From positions 372,001-436,000 of the forward strand of contig JACDGL010000001.1 of assembly GCA_013815385.1 (NCBI GenBank): a DNA stretch of 64,000 nucleotides, given 5' to 3'. A program made the translations under genes and the position numbers. The stretch's first letter is position 1. Each line of letters opens with the position of its first letter. The notes beneath the pieces are model-generated. The model was not told the origin of the DNA. It saw nothing but the letters and a program-made list of their open reading frames with translations, and did no database searches. This DNA comes from Taibaiella sp. (lineage in GTDB: Bacteria > Bacteroidota > Bacteroidia > Chitinophagales > Chitinophagaceae). Below, piece after piece: positions 8,365 through 17,124 of the stretch.

Positions 8365-9057
8365 TTAATTCATGCGTGTAAATGCTTCCAGTATTATCTT
8401 CCCATCTATATTATTCAAGGCCTGGCTGCTGGCGCGTTCAGGGTGTGGCATCATGCCATATACATTACGCCCCTCATTGCAGATACCCGCTATATTGTTG
8501 ATGGCTCCGTTAGGGTTCGAGTCTATGTGTACCTCTCCATGCTCATTGCAGTAACGGAATACTACCTGGTTGTTCTTACTAAGCTGCTGCATAGTAGCAG
8601 CATCAGCATGGTATCTACCCTCACCGTGGGCTACAGGTATCTTTAGTATCTTATCCCCTACGCTCTGGCCTACCAGGTTATCAGTGTTTTCGCTTTTAAT
8701 AAAAATATTTTTGCAGGTAAATTCCTGGTGGTCGTTCTGCAGCAACACACCTGGCAATAGGCCTGCTTCGCATAGTATCTGGAAGCCATTGCATACACCA
8801 AATACCTTACCGCCATCTGCAGCAAACTCTATTACCTGTTCCATCATAGGGCTGAAGCGTGCCAGCGCGCCACAGCGTAAATAATCGCCATAAGAAAAGC
8901 CACCCGGCAGCACTATGCAGTCATCTTTAGCAAACATAGATAGGTCACGGTCTTTGTGCCATAGCATCACTACTTCATGTTGCAGGTCATCACGCAATGC
9001 GTGCATCATATCCCTATCGCAATTTGAACCTGGAAAAACAATTACTCCGAATTTCAT
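8365..9057 (-). CDS. purQ: Phosphoribosylformylglycinamidine synthase subunit PurQ
   Basis: 230 residues, class I glutamine amidotransferase. The nucleophile C89 is in GVCNGFQ and the His/Glu pair H205 and E207 in PHPER; the oxyanion region is LPGGFSYGDYLR. PurQ releases ammonia from glutamine for PurL, in the fourth step of purine synthesis, together with PurS. Length is typical of the separate small subunit. purL and purS are not in the window. It is 6 bp downstream of a membrane protein gene and 46 bp upstream of the DsbD-alpha gene on the same strand, an operon of unrelated functions. Confidence 0.95.
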   Translation of the reverse strand: MKFGVIVFPGSNCDRDMMHALRDDLQHEVVMLWHKDRDLSMFAKDDCIVLPGGFSYGDYLRCGALARFSPMMEQVIEFAADGGKVFGVCNGFQILCEAGLLPGVLLQNDHQEFTCKNIFIKSENTDNLVGQSVGDKILKIPVAHGEGRYHADAATMQQLSKNNQVVFRYCNEHGEVHIDSNPNGAINNIAGICNEGRNVYGMMPHPERASSQALNNIDGKIILEAFTRMN

Positions 9058-9063
9058 GGAAGA

Positions 9064-10044
9064 CTATTTATTTAATGCCACCTGCGCAAAGATGACAAGT
9101 ACAAGAGAAAAATAAAATGCGAAATTACTAAAGCGTTTACTTTTTTCAAGTGAAAATGCATTGCTTGTCATTAAACACAGTGCTGGCAAGGTTATGAACC
9201 ATACTTCAGGTATATCAGGTGTGCACACGGCAATGCAAACAGATATCATTAAACACAATATAATTGCCACCCAATTGCGCCTTACATATATGCTTCCCTT
9301 AGGCAATAGCTTTTGCATGGCAAATACGCCACATAGCACCAGTACACCCACTCCGCCCAGTATTCCCACCGGGTATAAATGCTTTTCAATATGGGGTAAG
9401 GCAAAACCCAGGTGCGGCCAGTGATACATATAGGGCAGCCGGTCGCACAGGAACAGGATAGCGGCAAAAAAATAGACTGGTGTCACGTAACCCATCAGCC
9501 CTACTATCCATTCAGTAATATTAAACGGCCGTAGTATCACAAGGCATAAAAGAAGCAATAGTAGGTAGCCAATGGCAGAGAATTGCAACAAAACGGCTAA
9601 GCTGAGAATAAACCCGGCATTGAATATATGTTTCCGGGGCTGCAAAGTTTGCCCGAATCCCATAAGTATATGAAATGCCCCCAGCAGGCACCAGTTATTA
9701 AGCAATGGCTCACTGAAGTAATTAAAGGGCTGGTAAATGCTGGCAAGCACCAGGTAGGTATAGGCTGGCACATAAGATGGCCGGAAAAACAGTTTGTACC
9801 TCGCAGCTATATGATTGAGGTACATTGCCTGAAGAAATACCATTATTGCTGTCAGCATGGTAAACCCAAAGCCGCTGCTCCCTAATACATAAGTGGCGCC
9901 ATGCACTATACTGTTATATGCAAGGCCCGCGGGTATCAGATGGGGCATAGCAGGATGCAGCAATGCCTGTAATTTAAGCAGCAGGGCAAAAATGAACAGC
10001 AGGATAACTGTATATGGACTCTGGTTGCGGAGGAATGTCAGCAC
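9064..10044 (-). CDS. Polytopic membrane protein (DUF6427-like)
   Basis: 326 residues with about nine to ten hydrophobic helices and very few charged residues outside short loops. The start LRNQSPYTVILLFIFALLLKL and the repeated NYF/PFN loop motifs resemble the Bacteroidota family DUF6427, sometimes mislabelled as a carotene monooxygenase. No catalytic motif is apparent. Function unknown. It sits between a secreted protein gene (14 bp upstream) and purQ (6 bp downstream), so it is clearly part of this operon. Confidence 0.65.
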   Translation of the reverse strand: MLTFLRNQSPYTVILLFIFALLLKLQALLHPAMPHLIPAGLAYNSIVHGATYVLGSSGFGFTMLTAIMVFLQAMYLNHIAARYKLFFRPSYVPAYTYLVLASIYQPFNYFSEPLLNNWCLLGAFHILMGFGQTLQPRKHIFNAGFILSLAVLLQFSAIGYLLLLLLCLVILRPFNITEWIVGLMGYVTPVYFFAAILFLCDRLPYMYHWPHLGFALPHIEKHLYPVGILGGVGVLVLCGVFAMQKLLPKGSIYVRRNWVAIILCLMISVCIAVCTPDIPEVWFITLPALCLMTSNAFSLEKSKRFSNFAFYFSLVLVIFAQVALNK

Positions 10045-10058
10045 TTATAAGGGCAATA

Positions 10059-11516
10059 TTAGAATATTACTTTTGCAAAGCATATTTGTTTTTTGTGCAG
10101 GCACGGCACCACTATCTCCCTGGCAGAGACCTGCTTGCCCGAGCGTGGCATCCAGTCAGGGTTATCACCACCGGAGGCGCCAAATGAGTGGCCATTTACT
10201 TTACCATCCCCGTCTATAGTAGCCAGTTGCACTCCGGAGCCATTTTCCCTGAAGTCGTTGTACAGGAACCCAAGTGAGCCACCTGTATTCAGCAATATGT
10301 AGGAAGAGAACAGCCCTCCATCCTCTATAGAATATTGGTTCTTGTATATAAAAGCATCCCATTGCCTGTTTCCCTGCCCGTCATAAGAGAGGGCCATTAC
10401 ATCATCATAGTGATATTCGCGGATAGACTGGCTCATATAGGGGTTGTAATAAAAGGAATAAGTTCCGAAACCGGGGGTATAGCTGGTACGTGCATTGATA
10501 AAGTATTCCTCCGATAGCATCACAAAGCCACCATCATTCTTAACTATTATTTGCTTTACCTGGTAATTATCAAACGCATGTTTCTTATTATGCTGCGCAG
10601 TTTCATTTATCAGCTTTTCGTCAAAAGCAATGGTCTTAACATTCTGGAACTGGCCGCCGGCCATATCATAGTATCCGAATAATACGCCCTGGTAGCTGCC
10701 GGCTTTCTTTTCAGAATAGAAGCCACCGGCGTAGATGCGGTTATTTACATTATCCACTTTCATAAACAGGCTGGCAGCATAGGCTTTGCTAAGCGGCAAC
10801 TGTATGGTAGTGAACTTGGTATCATTCTGTTTTAACGACAGCAGCCAGGCCTGGTCCGAGTATTGCTTCGTGCCTACTGGCGTATATAACGGCAGGTACA
10901 CATTGCCGTCATTCCCTACCATTGCCTCCCCGTGCTGTACATCGTTATCTGCTTTATAAGATGCCTTGCTTCGCTGCACTACATTTAGCTGGTCATCTAT
11001 CCACTTGCCTTCAAACTCAAAAACTTTTCCTTTATCCCTTGCGCTAAATGCGACTACATATTTTTTATCTTCAGAGAAAGCATACGAGAAATAGGTACGC
11101 GTAGGGCCAAACAATCCGGTTTTGGCGTTATCCAGCACTACAGGTGTTTTTTTCAGTCTGCCGGTACCGTCCAGCAGCGCGCCGTATAGTGTTATTTTAT
11201 TACCTTCTATACCCTGGTACAGCACTATTATCTGGTTAGCATATGGTATAAAGCGGACATCATATATTTTCGGTGGAAAAAAATCGAGCACCACGGTGGC
11301 CACCCGTTCCATAGAGTCGTTATATGCATCCAGAAAATAACCCTCTACAGAGCCACGGTAGGCATATATGCGGCCTCCTATCTTGCCAACGACAAAAAAA
11401 TCGCCTCCCCTGAAATCAAATTTTTCATAGGGAGAATATACTACATCCTGGGCCTGCGCAATACTCATTGACGACATGCATATTGCCAGTACGGCTATCA
11501 GCCTTATAATTTTCAT
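10059..11516 (-). CDS. Secreted protein of unknown function, probably beta-propeller
   Basis: 485 residues with a signal peptide (cleavage near AQAQ, residue 23) and no membrane segment. The remainder is beta-rich and has recurring aromatic/Gly strands of the type DGNVYLPLYTP and NRIYAGGFYS, which suggests a propeller-like fold. I do not recognise the family and see no catalytic motif or type IX sorting domain. It is the first gene of the operon running into the DUF6427-like gene, purQ and the DsbD-alpha gene. A TANNTTTG box ends 4 nt upstream of the ATG. Confidence 0.7.
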   Translation of the reverse strand: MKIIRLIAVLAICMSSMSIAQAQDVVYSPYEKFDFRGGDFFVVGKIGGRIYAYRGSVEGYFLDAYNDSMERVATVVLDFFPPKIYDVRFIPYANQIIVLYQGIEGNKITLYGALLDGTGRLKKTPVVLDNAKTGLFGPTRTYFSYAFSEDKKYVVAFSARDKGKVFEFEGKWIDDQLNVVQRSKASYKADNDVQHGEAMVGNDGNVYLPLYTPVGTKQYSDQAWLLSLKQNDTKFTTIQLPLSKAYAASLFMKVDNVNNRIYAGGFYSEKKAGSYQGVLFGYYDMAGGQFQNVKTIAFDEKLINETAQHNKKHAFDNYQVKQIIVKNDGGFVMLSEEYFINARTSYTPGFGTYSFYYNPYMSQSIREYHYDDVMALSYDGQGNRQWDAFIYKNQYSIEDGGLFSSYILLNTGGSLGFLYNDFRENGSGVQLATIDGDGKVNGHSFGASGGDNPDWMPRSGKQVSAREIVVPCLHKKQICFAKVIF

Positions 11517-11520
11517 ACCT

Positions 11521-11528
11521 CAAATTTA
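11521..11528 (-). promoter_or_regulatory. -7 element of the 10059-11516 gene
   Basis: TAAATTTG on the minus strand matches TANNTTTG and ends only 4 nt before the ATG, implying a leaderless transcript. No clear -33 element at the normal spacing. Confidence 0.5.
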
Positions 11529-11555
11529 GCAGTCGCCGCTAACAATTGGTAATAT

Positions 11556-11972
11556 TTATTCTGATAAAAAACGGGATTTAACATCCGCTGCTGGTACCAT
11601 GCAGCTATCCCTTTTCCCAAACCACTTATATCGGTTACGCGCCACAATATCATACACCCGGTTGCGGAGGGGCAATGGCAGCAGGTACCCAATGCCGGTT
11701 AATTTCCACCATCCGCCCAGTAGCGATGCTATTTTTAAGGCTACATTGCCTTTGGTATAGTATTGGCCTTTGTAGTAAAGTACGGCACTTTCATTACCCC
11801 CCTTGTTACTTCCCGGCATCTTGGATAATACCTCTTTCCCTAATGGCGATTGTAACGGAGCAAATAAGAATTGCTGCTTTTTATCATGTTTCAATACAAG
11901 CTGTACCAGCGTATTGCAGAAATTGCATACCCCGTCAAAGAACAAAACAGGCCGTTCTGGGGGAAGGGGCAT
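11556..11972 (-). CDS. DCC-family thiol-disulfide oxidoreductase (DUF393)
   Basis: 138 residues. The family signature FDGVCNFCN at residues 12-20 carries the CxxC pair (C16, C19) of a thioredoxin-like fold named after its Asp-Cys-Cys motif. Length (about 130-140) is normal. No signal peptide, so the enzyme is probably cytoplasmic. The ACxxY-type middle and the C-terminal YKWFGKRDSCMVP segment also fit. Its redox partner is unknown. It follows the small lipoprotein gene by 9 bp and is possibly co-transcribed with it. Confidence 0.9.
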   Translation of the reverse strand: MPLPPERPVLFFDGVCNFCNTLVQLVLKHDKKQQFLFAPLQSPLGKEVLSKMPGSNKGGNESAVLYYKGQYYTKGNVALKIASLLGGWWKLTGIGYLLPLPLRNRVYDIVARNRYKWFGKRDSCMVPAADVKSRFLSE

Positions 11973-11981
11973 AAGTGGCTA

Positions 11982-12272
11982 TTAGTGTCTTATTAAAGGT
12001 AAGGGGCGAGGCATGGGTGTCGGCATAGCACGTTTTGTAGTATCCATAGGGTGCGCTCTTGCTGCCACTATACTATCTGCCTTGGCCTTTACTTCTATTG
12101 ATATACGATGGTCTAGGTCTTCCATCAGCTGGGCATTTATATCCTGCATCTTTACACCTACTAACGAATCAACTTTTGCGTGCATTACACTCGACCTCAG
12201 TGATCGCTCTTTACCACCGCATGCCGTTAATAATACACTGGCAGTTATTATCACTACAAATAGTTGTTTCAT
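11982..12272 (-). CDS. Small lipoprotein of unknown function
   Basis: 96 residues with a clear lipoprotein signal (LLTACGG, modified Cys at residue 18). The mature part has one amphipathic, probably helical segment rich in Asp, Val and Lys (about 30-72), then a Pro/Met-rich tail (PTPMPRPLPL). No family recognised. Upstream of the DCC gene on the same strand. Confidence 0.7.
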   Translation of the reverse strand: MKQLFVVIITASVLLTACGGKERSLRSSVMHAKVDSLVGVKMQDINAQLMEDLDHRISIEVKAKADSIVAARAHPMDTTKRAMPTPMPRPLPLIRH

Positions 12273-12423
12273 TCATCCATTCTTTAAGGGACGCAAATTT
12301 ACCACAATCAATAGTCATAAGTTGCATGTTTTCATTAATGTATAAACTTTAACAGCATATTTTTCAATATTTACATGGTTATTGTAGTACATACAATTAA
12401 AACAAGGAAATTTACAACAGCGT

Positions 12424-13077
12424 ATGTCTCAAAGGTTTGCCGCAATATTGTTTGGTTTGGGATTACTGTTTATGTTTTCCTCAGTACGGGCGCAACGCCG
12501 CTCTGCTACAGATACAATAATGCTGGGCGGGGTGGTCATAAATGGCGATACCATGCCCATGGTATATCTTTCTGATGTTTACAAGCTGGATAAATCAGAC
12601 CCTCGCTACGCAGCCGAGCGCCAGCGGCTCGACCAGTTGCGGTACAATGTGTACAAAGTATATCCTTACGCTATGATAGCCGCAGGCATCCTCAAGGATG
12701 TAGATGCAACACTCGACCGCCTGCCCGATAGAAGAGCACGTAAAACTTACCTTAAATCTGTAGAAAAAGAGCTCGACTCCCGCTTTAAAGGAGAATTAAA
12801 AGACCTTACCATTACCCAGGGTCAGATACTCGTAAAGCTCATAGACCGTCAAACCGGGCAAAACTGTTATCATATCATCAAAGAAATGAAGGGCGGTATC
12901 AATGCCTTTATCTGGCAATCAGTAGCCCTTGTCTTCAGTAATAATCTGCGAAGGGAGTACGACCCATCCGATAGGGACAAGGATATAGAACATATGGTAC
13001 GCGAACTGGAAGCAGCCAACAACCATTACTATTACCAGGTGCAGCAGGCAAATACGCGCGCAGCTGCCAGTCACTGA
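12424..13077 (+). CDS. DUF4294 protein, exported
   Basis: 217 residues: a signal peptide (cleavage near SVRAQ, residue 24) and then a DUF4294 domain, recognised by INGDTMPMVYLSDVYK, the basic/acidic helix around AAERQRLDQLRYNVYKVYPYA, and the SRFKGELKDLTITQGQILVKLIDRQTGQ block. DUF4294 is restricted to Bacteroidota and its biochemical role is unknown. It stands alone, divergent from the minus-strand lipoprotein gene and convergent with the porin gene, whose end is only 8 bp away. Confidence 0.85.
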   Translation: MSQRFAAILFGLGLLFMFSSVRAQRRSATDTIMLGGVVINGDTMPMVYLSDVYKLDKSDPRYAAERQRLDQLRYNVYKVYPYAMIAAGILKDVDATLDRLPDRRARKTYLKSVEKELDSRFKGELKDLTITQGQILVKLIDRQTGQNCYHIIKEMKGGINAFIWQSVALVFSNNLRREYDPSDRDKDIEHMVRELEAANNHYYYQVQQANTRAAASH

Positions 13078-13084
13078 TCAGCAT

Positions 13085-14434
13085 CTATAGCCTGAATAAC
13101 AAAGCGAAAATTAGCCTGTCTTCTGTTTTTACCAGGTCGGGGACCCAGCTGGCGGGTAGCGGCGTTGTAGTGTAACCGGTAGGCGATGTTACACCACCCC
13201 TGCCTGCAAAGTAAGGCACGCTCGACTCGCGGTGCACATACTCTAGTCTTACCGTCAGGCTTTGGTTGGGCATCCAGTCCAGATTGGTAGAGCAGTCCCA
13301 GCCACTGAATTGGTCACCCGGATTAGCACTGTATGGATGCGTACCTGCGGTCTGTGTAGGATTATAAGGGTTTGGCAGCGGGCTTGCATCACCTGTAGGG
13401 TATAGAACCAGGTACCTGCCGGGGTTGGTCATCACTCCTCCACCTATGGTCCAGGCAAATTTATCGTGGTGGAACCACACCCTGTTATAAAACATTCCGC
13501 TTATAAAATTTTGTGCTGGGGTTGTAGAATCACTATTGAATGCCTTCACGCCCCCACCTGTTTCAAAGCCTATATCACCTGTCAGTGAAAAAGCCATTTT
13601 ACTGATGCCTTTTGCGTTAGGGTGGTTGTAGTATCTTACCAGCAGGCTATTATCCGAATGGAATCGCTTACGGTCGGGTATCCCTGCGGCATCAGTGCCT
13701 ATGTAGTCATTAGTAAGCAGCTTTATGCTCTCTTTAGGGCACCACGTTATGTTCATCCCCAGTCCCGGCATAGTATTGAATTTGCCATAACTCTGCCATC
13801 CGTTTATGACCCATGCCTCCAGTTTCAGTTTTGCTGTGGGGTACAGCTGCACCCGCAGGCCATTAAAGAACCATGGGGTATTATCAGAAGTATAGGATGC
13901 CTGGTATTCCCAGTTCTCCACCTGGTAATAGGAGTTGAGACCTATATAAGACATGAACATACCTGCATCCACATTCAATCCGTAAAGCACATCAAAGTGG
14001 TAGCCTGCATATGCTTCGCTTATATAGCGGTACACATCTGCAAGATTATACTGCCCCCTGTATATGCTATAGTCATTCCGGGGTATTACTGTAGCTCTGG
14101 TACCAAACTGGGTCATTACGCGGGCATGTGCGTTCTCATAATTAAAATCGCCTCCTATCCCTGCATAAGACAGTTCCATTTCGTTATTCCTGGCGAGTGC
14201 GGTAGATCCTACAACGGTATTATCTATCGGGTTATTGAATGAGTAGGTATAATTAGCATCTACCATTACACATCCGGTAAAGTATTTTGTCTGTAATACT
14301 GCATTGGTTCTTCTGTCGCCTCCGTTCTGCCAGGTCATATCCATCCCGTCAAAGGGGATTTTTGTTTTTACAGTGTCCTGGCCATAAACGCTTGATGCAA
14401 ATACTACGGACAAAAAGATGATTGCGCTCCTCAT
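13085..14434 (-). CDS. Outer-membrane beta-barrel porin (BBP2/OmpL-like)
   Basis: 449 residues with a signal peptide (cleavage near SVYGQ, residue 19) and a C-terminus ending in alternating hydrophobic residues and Leu (LIFALLFRL), as in outer-membrane barrels. The body consists of alternating Tyr/Trp/Gly strands and resembles the bbp2 (OmpL-like) porin family. It follows kup by 2 bp and is the last gene of the kdpD-kdpE-kup operon, so it probably admits potassium or other ions through the outer membrane under the same control. The substrate is inferred from context only. Confidence 0.8.
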   Translation of the reverse strand: MRSAIIFLSVVFASSVYGQDTVKTKIPFDGMDMTWQNGGDRRTNAVLQTKYFTGCVMVDANYTYSFNNPIDNTVVGSTALARNNEMELSYAGIGGDFNYENAHARVMTQFGTRATVIPRNDYSIYRGQYNLADVYRYISEAYAGYHFDVLYGLNVDAGMFMSYIGLNSYYQVENWEYQASYTSDNTPWFFNGLRVQLYPTAKLKLEAWVINGWQSYGKFNTMPGLGMNITWCPKESIKLLTNDYIGTDAAGIPDRKRFHSDNSLLVRYYNHPNAKGISKMAFSLTGDIGFETGGGVKAFNSDSTTPAQNFISGMFYNRVWFHHDKFAWTIGGGVMTNPGRYLVLYPTGDASPLPNPYNPTQTAGTHPYSANPGDQFSGWDCSTNLDWMPNQSLTVRLEYVHRESSVPYFAGRGGVTSPTGYTTTPLPASWVPDLVKTEDRLIFALLFRL

Positions 14435-14436
14435 GA

Positions 14437-16410
14437 TTATTGAATGTTTTGGTTTCTTGTTAGTTCTATATTTTGTATTCGTTGGTAAACCAGGGGGATG
14501 TCCTCTACAACTACATCACTCTTATCAAGGCCAAAGGCTTTCTCATCGCTTAGGCCCATATTCTTTAAGAAGAAATAAGAATTGAGCAGCAACCCGTCCC
14601 TCAGCGTAAATTCATTCTCTACAGAAAGGAATTTCTCTATCACCACAAACTTGAAGTCCGGTTCCGAATTATACTTACTCGATCCATCTGGCCTTATATG
14701 CAGGTTCAGTTCTTTGTTCTCTACCAGTTCGCGTACTATTTTCTTAAAATAGAGTTCTGTTTTCGGCTGCACCCTGAACCCCAGGTTGATATTTATTTTT
14801 ATCACCTTATCATCTGATAATTCTGATACATCATAGCTTCTCGTATAGGGTTCCTCTGTTCGGTTTATATGCACAAACCAATACACATCTGCACGCTTTG
14901 GTTTCTTGGAAAAGATAGATTTCATGACCTTTTCTTCTACCTGCCCTCTCATATTGGCCTTTGTCAGGTATATAAGATGGGTAGAGAATTTTGGTATCGT
15001 ATCATCTTCGCTCATTTCTTTCAGCAGGGTTATATACTTCCCTATCTCTACAAACTTCACGAAACGGTTATTGATCTTACGGGCGTAGTACCATACATAC
15101 ATGGTCATAAAGATGAATAGCTCAAAGAACAGGAACATCCACCGCTCTTTTATTTTAGCCGCATTGGCAACAAAAAACGACATCTCTATTACCCCGAACA
15201 CCAGCACTATACCACCAACCAGGAATTTATTCCACTTTATTTTATACAGCAGGTAATACCTCAGCAGGTAGGTGGTCATCATCATGGCAACAGTAATGGA
15301 AAATCCATATGCCGCCTCCATATGCGATGAGGTGTGGAAGTAGATGATCATAAGTATACAGCCAAACCATAGTATCATGTTTACGCTCGGTATGTATATC
15401 TGCCCTTTTATGTCTGTAGGCTGGCGCACTATTACCCGCGGCCAGAAGTTAAGGTTCATCGCCTCGCTGATCAATGTAAAAGAACCGCTGATCAATGCCT
15501 GCGATGCTATTATGGTAGCTGCGGTAGCTATCAGTATGCTTGGCAGCAGGAACCAGTGGGGCATCATATCAAAGAAAGGGTTTACATTCTGCAGGTTGGT
15601 TGTCTTCAGGTGCATTATATAAGCTGCCTGTCCCAGGTAGTTGGCTACCAGGCTTATCTTTACAAATACCCAGGTGATGCGTATATTCCTGATACCGCAA
15701 TGCCCAAGGTCCGAGTACAGCGCTTCAGCCCCCGTAGTGCAGAGAAATACAGAACCAAGGAGCCAGAATCCTTTGGGGTATCGCACTATCAAATCGTATC
15801 CGTAGTGGGGGCTAAGCGCCTTTAGTACATCAGGGTAGTGCAGTATGTGTACACCACCTATTACCAGCAGCATAGCGAACCATACGGTCATAATAGGGCC
15901 AAATGTTTTACCTATTATTTGCGAGCCAAAACGCTGGAAGAAGAATAGCGCCGATAGGATTACGATCACAATACCTACCGTCAGACCATTGCCGGGAACA
16001 ATAACATTTTCCAGTCCTTTTACGCTATTCAGTCCCTCTATGGCCGAGGCTACTGATATAGGTGGTGTTATAATGCCATCAGCAAGCAAAGTGGTCGCCC
16101 CCAGTATAGTAGGTACTACCAGGTACTTACCATATCGCCTTACCAATGCGTACAGGGAGAAAACGCCGCCTTCACCCTGGTTATCAGCCTTCAGCGTTAG
16201 CCATACATACTTGATAGTAGTCTGGAATACCAATGTCCAGAATATGCAGGAGACGCCGCCATACACCAGCACCTCATCTATCTTCCGGTCGCCGATTACA
16301 GCCCTAAGCGCATACAGCGGGCTGGTACCTATATCGCCATAGATGATACCCAATGCCACCAGCAGTGAGCCCATAGTAACCCTGCTCAAATTCTTTTGAT
16401 TTGATTTCAT
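14437..16410 (-). CDS. kup: Potassium uptake protein Kup
   Basis: 657 residues. The N-terminal half has about twelve transmembrane helices starting with LGIIYGDIGTSPLYAL, the hallmark of the KUP/HAK/KT family of proton-coupled potassium importers; GCGYGFSI-like AAYGFSITVAMMMTT is also present. The C-terminal 200 residues are soluble and cytoplasmic. Length matches the bacterial family (about 620-660). It lies 27 bp downstream of the KdpE-like regulator gene and 2 bp upstream of the porin gene. Regulation by the KdpD/KdpE-like pair is inferred from this arrangement. Confidence 0.95.
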   Translation of the reverse strand: MKSNQKNLSRVTMGSLLVALGIIYGDIGTSPLYALRAVIGDRKIDEVLVYGGVSCIFWTLVFQTTIKYVWLTLKADNQGEGGVFSLYALVRRYGKYLVVPTILGATTLLADGIITPPISVASAIEGLNSVKGLENVIVPGNGLTVGIVIVILSALFFFQRFGSQIIGKTFGPIMTVWFAMLLVIGGVHILHYPDVLKALSPHYGYDLIVRYPKGFWLLGSVFLCTTGAEALYSDLGHCGIRNIRITWVFVKISLVANYLGQAAYIMHLKTTNLQNVNPFFDMMPHWFLLPSILIATAATIIASQALISGSFTLISEAMNLNFWPRVIVRQPTDIKGQIYIPSVNMILWFGCILMIIYFHTSSHMEAAYGFSITVAMMMTTYLLRYYLLYKIKWNKFLVGGIVLVFGVIEMSFFVANAAKIKERWMFLFFELFIFMTMYVWYYARKINNRFVKFVEIGKYITLLKEMSEDDTIPKFSTHLIYLTKANMRGQVEEKVMKSIFSKKPKRADVYWFVHINRTEEPYTRSYDVSELSDDKVIKININLGFRVQPKTELYFKKIVRELVENKELNLHIRPDGSSKYNSEPDFKFVVIEKFLSVENEFTLRDGLLLNSYFFLKNMGLSDEKAFGLDKSDVVVEDIPLVYQRIQNIELTRNQNIQ

Positions 16411-16437
16411 TCTAAAACTTTTATATGTGGTTGGTGC

Positions 16438-17124
16438 TTATTCTTTGCTTACCAGGCGGTAGCCTACCCCCGATTCTGTTACCAGGTATTCGGGCCGGTT
16501 AGGGTCGTTTTCTATTTTTTTTCTCAGCTGTGCTAGGAACACTCTCAGGTATTGCGATTGGTTGATGAATCCCGGGCCCCATACCTCTTTCAATAGGTAA
16601 TGGTGGGTAAGTACTTTGCCTTCATTCCTGGCAAACAGGGATAATAGTGTGTATTCTGTGGCGGTAAGCTTTATCGTTTCCCCTTTCTTTTTCACGGTGC
16701 GTTGTGCCAGGTCTATCTGCAGGTCGCCTATAGTAATTACTACCCTTGCCTCGTCCGTTATTACACTTCTTAGTGCAGAGCGCATCCTGGCCAGCAACTC
16801 GCCTGTTCGGAAGGGTTTTATCAGGTAGTCATTGGCGCCATTGTCCAGCGCCTTTATTATATCCTCTTCGCTGCTTTGTACAGATAGGATAATGATCGGG
16901 TTGGTATACCACTCGCGCAGTTGTTTCAGTACTTCATGCCCATCTGTGTCTGGCAGTCCCAGGTCCAGTATTATCATATCAGGCGGGTGGTTGGCTGCTT
17001 GTATTATGCCCTCCTTTCCGCTACTTGCCTGGGTTACAGCATAGTCATTGCTCTGCAGCGTTATCTCCAGCAGCTTTCTTATCTGGGCTTCGTCATCTAT
17101 AATCAGTATCCCCGGCTTATTCAT
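16438..17124 (-). CDS. kdpE: KdpE-like response regulator (OmpR family)
   Basis: 228 residues. Receiver domain 1-120 with D10/D11, phosphoacceptor D54 in ILDLGLPDTDG and K103 in LIKPF; winged-helix DNA-binding domain from about 128 with LTATEYTLLSLFARNEGKVLT and a C-terminal VTESGVGYRLV. The sequence is most like KdpE, which activates potassium transporter genes. Its start overlaps the kinase gene end by 8 bp, indicating translational coupling. The inverted repeat at 18245-18364 is a candidate binding site. Confidence 0.88.
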   Translation of the reverse strand: MNKPGILIIDDEAQIRKLLEITLQSNDYAVTQASSGKEGIIQAANHPPDMIILDLGLPDTDGHEVLKQLREWYTNPIIILSVQSSEEDIIKALDNGANDYLIKPFRTGELLARMRSALRSVITDEARVVITIGDLQIDLAQRTVKKKGETIKLTATEYTLLSLFARNEGKVLTHHYLLKEVWGPGFINQSQYLRVFLAQLRKKIENDPNRPEYLVTESGVGYRLVSKE